Below are positions 38,559 through 42,362 of a DNA stretch of 42,362 bases, piece after piece (position 1 is the stretch's first letter; the number at the start of each line of letters is the position of its first letter). The translations under genes were made by a program, and so were the position numbers. The notes beneath the pieces were generated by a model. The model worked only from the letters and a program-made list of their open reading frames with translations, did no database searches and was not told the origin of the DNA. The DNA comes from a virus. The stretch covers positions 1 through 42,362 of IMG/VR virus record IMGVR_UViG_3300045970_000666; one strand, given 5' to 3'.

Positions 38559-38618
38559 TTGGCGCGGCCAGGAGTTTTATCTCCGAAACGCTGACGCCCG
38601 CAGCGTCGGTCGCGCCAA
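38559..38618 (+). ncRNA. Structured three-way junction RNA between tail tube and chaperone genes
   Basis: An 11-bp closing helix TTGGCGCGGCC / GGTCGCGCCAA (38559-38569 with 38608-38618, one G-T pair) encloses two hairpins: GGAG-TTTTAT-CTCC (38571-38584) and CGCTG-ACGCCCG-CAGCG (38589-38605). No T run follows. It begins 5 bases after the tail tube stop and could protect or process the abundant tail message. Known RNA family not recognised. Confidence 0.55.
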
Positions 38619-38648
38619 TCCTCAAGCGGGCAGAACGGGTAAATCAAC

Positions 38649-39044
38649 ATGGACATCAAAAAGAATTTCGGCACCTCGCTCATTCAGGAGGAGCAGGGGG
38701 CATGGATCGACATTGGCGAAGGCGCCAGCATCAAGGTCGCGCGTGCCGGCAACAAAGCCAACCGGGCGCTGCTCAAGCGTCTGGTCGCACCGCATAAACT
38801 GGCCCTGCGCCACGACCGCGTGCCGGACGACGTACTGGAAAAAATCACCATCGAAACCATGGCCGAAACCATCCTGCTGGATTGGAAAGGCATTGAAGAG
38901 GATGGCAAGCCACTGCTTTTCAGTCGCGATAACGCGCTGCGACTGCTCACCGACTACAAGGATTTTCGCGAGCAGGTCAGTAGTTTCTCAAACGATCTGG
39001 CGACGTTCCAGGCGGACCGCCTGGAGGCCGAAGTAAAAAACTGA
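38649..39044 (+). CDS. Tail assembly chaperone, short form (gpG-like)
   Basis: 131 residues. MDIKKNFGTSLIQEEQGAWI, then IKVARAGNKANRALLKRLVA and ITIETMAETILLDWKGIEED, RDNALRLLTDYKDFREQV match the lambda gpG-like tail assembly chaperone families (one chaperone domain, helical end). It binds the tape measure during tail assembly and is absent from virions. It ends in GTA AAA AAC TGA, a -1 frameshift site that makes a longer product. Confidence 0.82.
   Translation: MDIKKNFGTSLIQEEQGAWIDIGEGASIKVARAGNKANRALLKRLVAPHKLALRHDRVPDDVLEKITIETMAETILLDWKGIEEDGKPLLFSRDNALRLLTDYKDFREQVSSFSNDLATFQADRLEAEVKN
39035..39041 (+). promoter_or_regulatory. Programmed -1 ribosomal frameshift site A AAA AAC
   Basis: The heptamer AAAAAAC is read as ..A AAA AAC in the frame of the upstream gene and is followed directly by its TGA (39042). 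It is a canonical X XXY YYZ slippery site in the right phase. A -1 shift enters the downstream frame, which is open from 39041 to 39352 without a stop. Confidence 0.88.
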
Positions 39045-39352
39045 CAGAGACGTTGGCGTGGATACTCGAGTGGGGCCCCTCGCGCATCATGCTGGACCAG
39101 CTCGACGGTTTGCCGCCCGCCTTGGCGGCCGAACCTCAGTTGTGGCCGGAAAACGCCGACGCCTGGAATTGCTTTCACGATCTGTCGGGCTCGCGGCCGG
39201 TCGGATTCGCTCTCGGCAGCATTCCGATTGGCGACATCCTGCACTGGGCATCAATGATGTCCGTCGAGCCTGTCGAGGATCATTACCGCAAAGTCTGTGC
39301 GATGGATCGCGAGTTTCTCGCCTTCCATCACGAAAAAGAGGCTACCCGTTGA
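39041..39352 (+). CDS. Frameshift extension of the tail chaperone (gpGT-like)
   Basis: 103 residues in the -1 frame, LTETLAWILEWGPSRIMLDQ ... DLSGSRPVGFALGSIPIGDI ... VCAMDREFLAFHHE. It has no good start of its own (TTG at 39053, no ribosome site), so it is made as a fusion of 234 residues with the upstream protein. RP.GFA.G.IPI.DI.....M...VE with a C-terminal MD..F helix is the common pattern of phage T-type extensions. It contacts tape measure and tube protein by analogy with lambda gpGT. Confidence 0.85.
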   Translation: MTETLAWILEWGPSRIMLDQLDGLPPALAAEPQLWPENADAWNCFHDLSGSRPVGFALGSIPIGDILHWASMMSVEPVEDHYRKVCAMDREFLAFHHEKEATR

Positions 39353-39554
39353 CCAGCTTGCCAAGGGACGGATCAAGCCAGACCGCCAAGGCAACGAGTC
39401 CGACCATGCACAGCACGGCCCCGGTAATGCGCACGGCGCGTTCGCCCGCGCCCTCGTCCGGTCTGGGGTCCCAGCTGGCGCGGGGCGTAGATACCCGCTG
39501 CAGGGTTTTTCCTGCAATCCATAGCCCTAGCGTCCATGCAATAAATCGCTCCAT
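39342..39554 (-). CDS. Possible small antisense membrane protein
   Basis: 70 residues opposite the gap between chaperone and tape measure. Two hydrophobic parts (MERFIAWTLGLWIAGKTL and VRITGAVLCMVGLVALAVWL) with charged sequence between look like a two-helix membrane protein. No clear ribosome site. Without it, 39353-39577 (about 225 bp) would hold no gene. It may be a moron or a chance frame. Confidence 0.42.
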   Translation of the reverse strand: MERFIAWTLGLWIAGKTLQRVSTPRASWDPRPDEGAGERAVRITGAVLCMVGLVALAVWLDPSLGKLVNG

Positions 39555-39577
39555 CAGGTCAGCATAGCACCCTATCC

Positions 39578-42362
39578 ATGGAAATCAACAACCCCAAGAT
39601 CGTCATCACCGCCGATGCCACTCAGGCCGAAGGCGCGTTTGACCGACTCAAGGGCGCCACCATGGGGCTGATGCGGGAGCTGGGCATGTTGCAGGGGGCG
39701 CTATCCTCCATCGGCATCGCCGCCGGACTGGCCGGGTTTGGCGCCATGGTGCAAAAGTCCATCGAGGCCAAGGCGCAGCTCTATCAGCTCTCCGAGGCCG
39801 TCGGCGTCAGTGTCGAATCGCTCTCATCGCTCAAGCGTGCCGCATCGCTCGAAGGGGTCGGTATCGAAGACATGGCCAAGCGCATGGCCAATCTGCAAAA
39901 GGCCATGCTCGAAACGGCGCGCGGCGGAGGTGATGCCAAGAAAGCCTTTGACGAACTCAATCTCTCGGTCACCCAGGGTGGGCGGCTGAAAGAAGCGGAC
40001 AAGATGCTGCTCGAGCTGGCCGTCAAGCTCGATGGCATGAGCAATGCAACGCAACGCAATGCCTACGCCCAGGCCATCCTCGGCAGGGACTACCTGGCCT
40101 TGATGCCCGTGCTGAAGAATATTGCCGAAGAGGGTCTCGATGCTGCGCGGGTAACCACCGAGCAGGCCGCCGCCGCCGATCATTTTGAAAAAACCATGAT
40201 TCGTGCCAAGGCGGCCGGCATGCAATGGGCTAACGCTTTCACCAGCGCAATGATTCCGGCGCTGGAAAGTATCGCTACCGGATTCAAGACCTTCGGCATC
40301 CTGTACGCCGAATGGTGGGTGGTATTTGTCGCCGCACCACCCGTCATCGCCGCCGTGGCGACGGCCTGGGGAACGCTACAGCTTCAGTTGGCCCTGGCCG
40401 GTGCCGAAATCAAAACGGGTACCGGCGCGCTGGCGGTAATGAATACCGCGCTGTGGGGAACCCAGGTAGCGCTGCTGTCGGTAAAAACCGTTCTCGGCAG
40501 CCTGTTCGCCCTGATCGCCGGCTATCAGTTCGGAACCTGGCTCAGCGAAAACTTCACGGAAGCGCGCCTGGCTGGCAACCTCATGGTGCAAAACCTTCTG
40601 GTGGGCTGGGAATCGCTCAAATACGGATTCGAGACCGCCCTGAACGGCATGGCCGGCCTCTGGTACGGATTCATCCAGGGGCTGGGCGATACCCTGCAAA
40701 AAATACCGGGGTTCGGGGCTGCCGGAAAAGTGCTATCCGATCAGGGGTCCGCGGGACTGCGCCAGCTTGCTGCCGACCAGAAAGCCGCCAAGGCCGCCTA
40801 TGAAGGCGAAGTCGCTTCCATTAAGGCCATCATTGATCAGATGGGCGCTGAAGAGATCGCACGCGGCAGCGTTGCCAAGGCGGCGAAGAAGCAACGCGAG
40901 GAAGTCGAGCTCGAAACGGATCAACAAACAGAATCCCTGACCGATGCCCAAAACGCCTATAACCGGGTTCGTGAAGCAGCCATCCTATACAACGCCGAAC
41001 TCAATGAAGAACTATCCGCCGGCGCCAAATTGACGCGCGGGGAAAAGATGCTGGTCGACGCCCGGAGTCAGCTGACCCCGGAGCTATACAAGCAGATCGA
41101 AGCCTATCTGAAGCTCAACATCGAACGCGAAAAATCTGTCGCGATCAATGCGGAAATCGCCAAGGCGAAAAAAGAACAGATCGATACCCTCAACAAGGAT
41201 ACGGCTGCTCTGATTGCCGAAACCGAGAAGATGCGCGATCACAATTTCGAGATCATCTTCGGCAAGAGCGCGCTGGAAGCCCGCAAGATCGCGCAGGATG
41301 AATCCACGCTGGCGTCTTTGCAGAGCCGCCTGGAGTCCATCGATGCGACAAAACAATGCACGGCGGAAGGCGAGGCAATCCGCACTCAGATTGCGGCCAT
41401 GAAAGACCGCAATGCGGTTCGTGCCGAAACTATTACGGCGAACAATCTCAAGCAGCAGATGGACGAGTGGAAGAAGTTCACCGATGAAATCGACCGGGCG
41501 CTGACCGACGCGCTGATGCGCGGGTTCGAGAACGGCAAGGGTGGGTCGCAGGTGTTTATCGACTCGATTAAAAACAGCCTGAAAACGGCCGCCTTCAAGA
41601 TCGTCATCAAGGCGGTGCTCGATCCGATCACCGGTGGTTTGCAGGGCTTGATGGGCGGTGGCGGAACGGTCACGCAGGGAATGTTCGGTAATACCGGAGG
41701 CTTGAGTACGCTGCAATCCGGTGGCAGTCTCTACAACTTCGCTACCGGAAACGTCGGCGGCGGAGCGTATGGCGCGTTTGCAACGTCCAGCGTCGGTCAA
41801 AGCATGGGCCTGTCACAGATAGGCTTTGGTGCCGGGGCCGATCCACTGATGGGGTCGGCCGGCCTGACGGAATTAGGCACCGCCATCCCCTACATCGGCG
41901 CCGCCGTCGCCGCGATATCTGTCATCAGCAGCCTGATGGGCAAAGGTGGCGGGCCAAAGACCGAAGGCGACATGCTCGGCACTTTGGGCGCTTACGGGGC
42001 GATCAACAACAAGTCCTTTACCGGCGGCGCAGCCGGATCGGCGGCGGACTGGATGACGGGTCACTCTGCCGATTCGACCGTGGAAAAGATGATGGCCCCG
42101 CTTGGGGTAGGCATCGCCAGCCTGATTAAAAACCTTGGCGGCAGTGCCACAGGCATCCAGTTGCACATGGGTTACAACACCGACCCGCAAGGGACGGCCC
42201 CGGATAATCTCGGAGCGCAGGTGTTAGATGCGTCTGGCAAGCAGGTTTATGGCCAGTATCACGACGTTGGCCGAGGTCAGGCGGGCGCAGAACTGGAACT
42301 CGAAGCCAAGCGCATGACGCTGGCCTCAGTGCAGGCCTCGACAGGTATTGACAAGCTCTTTA
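39578..42362 (+). CDS. Tail tape measure protein, N-terminal part (continues at base 1)
   Basis: Open in one frame from ATG 39578 to the end of the window and on into 1-1767. The N-terminus (MEIKNPK-like start MEINNPKIVITADATQAEGA, FDRLKGATMGLMRELGMLQG) is typical of phage tape measures with an early hydrophobic helix (LSSIGIAAGLAGFGAM). Residues about 240-330 hold the central hydrophobic region; 410-620 are coiled coil (AAKAAYEGEVASIKAI, AEIAKAKKEQIDTLNKDTAA); then a Gly-rich region. Full length 1,474 residues. No standard ribosome site precedes the ATG, so the start is moderately sure. Confidence 0.88.
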   Translation, partial: MEINNPKIVITADATQAEGAFDRLKGATMGLMRELGMLQGALSSIGIAAGLAGFGAMVQKSIEAKAQLYQLSEAVGVSVESLSSLKRAASLEGVGIEDMAKRMANLQKAMLETARGGGDAKKAFDELNLSVTQGGRLKEADKMLLELAVKLDGMSNATQRNAYAQAILGRDYLALMPVLKNIAEEGLDAARVTTEQAAAADHFEKTMIRAKAAGMQWANAFTSAMIPALESIATGFKTFGILYAEWWVVFVAAPPVIAAVATAWGTLQLQLALAGAEIKTGTGALAVMNTALWGTQVALLSVKTVLGSLFALIAGYQFGTWLSENFTEARLAGNLMVQNLLVGWESLKYGFETALNGMAGLWYGFIQGLGDTLQKIPGFGAAGKVLSDQGSAGLRQLAADQKAAKAAYEGEVASIKAIIDQMGAEEIARGSVAKAAKKQREEVELETDQQTESLTDAQNAYNRVREAAILYNAELNEELSAGAKLTRGEKMLVDARSQLTPELYKQIEAYLKLNIEREKSVAINAEIAKAKKEQIDTLNKDTAALIAETEKMRDHNFEIIFGKSALEARKIAQDESTLASLQSRLESIDATKQCTAEGEAIRTQIAAMKDRNAVRAETITANNLKQQMDEWKKFTDEIDRALTDALMRGFENGKGGSQVFIDSIKNSLKTAAFKIVIKAVLDPITGGLQGLMGGGGTVTQGMFGNTGGLSTLQSGGSLYNFATGNVGGGAYGAFATSSVGQSMGLSQIGFGAGADPLMGSAGLTELGTAIPYIGAAVAAISVISSLMGKGGGPKTEGDMLGTLGAYGAINNKSFTGGAAGSAADWMTGHSADSTVEKMMAPLGVGIASLIKNLGGSATGIQLHMGYNTDPQGTAPDNLGAQVLDASGKQVYGQYHDVGRGQAGAELELEAKRMTLASVQASTGIDKLF
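42236..42362. repeat. Terminal overlap, right copy (contig closure)
   Basis: Identical over all 127 bases to positions 1-127. With one copy removed the circle is 42,235 bp. See the left copy for interpretation. Confidence 0.93.

Noticed and set aside
37315-38625. 436-codon minus-strand frame opposite the tail tube gene
   Set aside because: Shadow frame for the same reason; the plus strand has clear tail tube motifs.
1-42362. A DGR reverse transcriptase or template repeat to match the DUF1566 variable regions
   Set aside because: No ORF carries a recognisable RT motif, and the conserved flanks of the variable region occur only in the two gene copies.
1-42362. tRNA genes or insertion sequences
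   Set aside because: I saw no cloverleaf with the usual T-loop GTTCRA context outside coding DNA, and no transposase; a tool search would be more reliable for tRNAs.

Overview
The window is one complete temperate phage (or circularised prophage) genome. Its first and last 127 bases are identical (1-127 = 42236-42362), and the tape measure gene reads in frame across that overlap, so the unique circle is about 42,235 bp. The DNA is GC-rich. Terminase, portal, capsid and spanin families, together with ATGA-coupled operons, point to a lambda-type siphovirus of a proteobacterium. A betaproteobacterial host is my guess from protein style only. I see no tRNA, CRISPR array, IS element or reverse transcriptase.

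Layout. Late genes (+): TerS, TerL and a Mor-like regulator (25.5-28.3 kb), gpW, portal, virion proteins, a protease-capsid fusion, cement protein, gpFII/gpU-like connectors, tail tube, frameshifted tail chaperones (29.2-39.4 kb), the tape measure (39.6 kb across the junction to 1.8 kb), tail tip/fibre proteins, a papain-like peptidase (1.8-5.3 kb) and the lysis cassette (M15 endolysin, holin, Rz/Rz1; 5.3-6.75 kb). An attP-like region follows. The early/left operon (-) runs from a KilA-N/ANT antirepressor at 14.8 kb to the integrase at 7.0 kb. It includes two DUF1566 genes, three HNH nucleases and an FtsK-gamma/H-NS fusion. The immunity region (20.4-20.5 kb) has divergent CI-like and Cro-like genes, followed on + by a CII-like protein, a primase-helicase and a GGAAC repeat array that may be the origin.

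Cargo. Behind the CI-like repressor, on the same strand, lie a HipA-like kinase, a DUF3037-like partner, an MqsR-MqsA-SecB toxin-antitoxin-chaperone set and a membrane coiled-coil GIY-YIG protein. A terminator closes this block at 14.85 kb. The layout suggests a lysogen-expressed defence/addiction block. A second toxin-antitoxin-like pair (DUF4160/DUF2442), with its own promoter and operator, sits backwards inside the late region.

Regulation. A 17-bp operator (GTTAAG-N5-CTTATC type) occurs at the CI/Cro switch and at the antirepressor promoter, so one repressor can hold both arms. The repressor has no S24 peptidase domain, so induction probably depends on the antirepressor or other signals.

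Most unusual signals: (1) the two DUF1566 genes differ in their C-terminal segment only at codon positions 1 and 2, inside otherwise identical DNA, which is the mark of a diversity-generating retroelement target, yet no reverse transcriptase or template is present; (2) a C4/CI-like structured antisense RNA locus with its own promoter and terminator; (3) a 29-nt pseudoknot-capable element repeated before the gpW and capsid genes; (4) the FtsK-gamma/H-NS fusion; (5) the TAC module behind the phage repressor.
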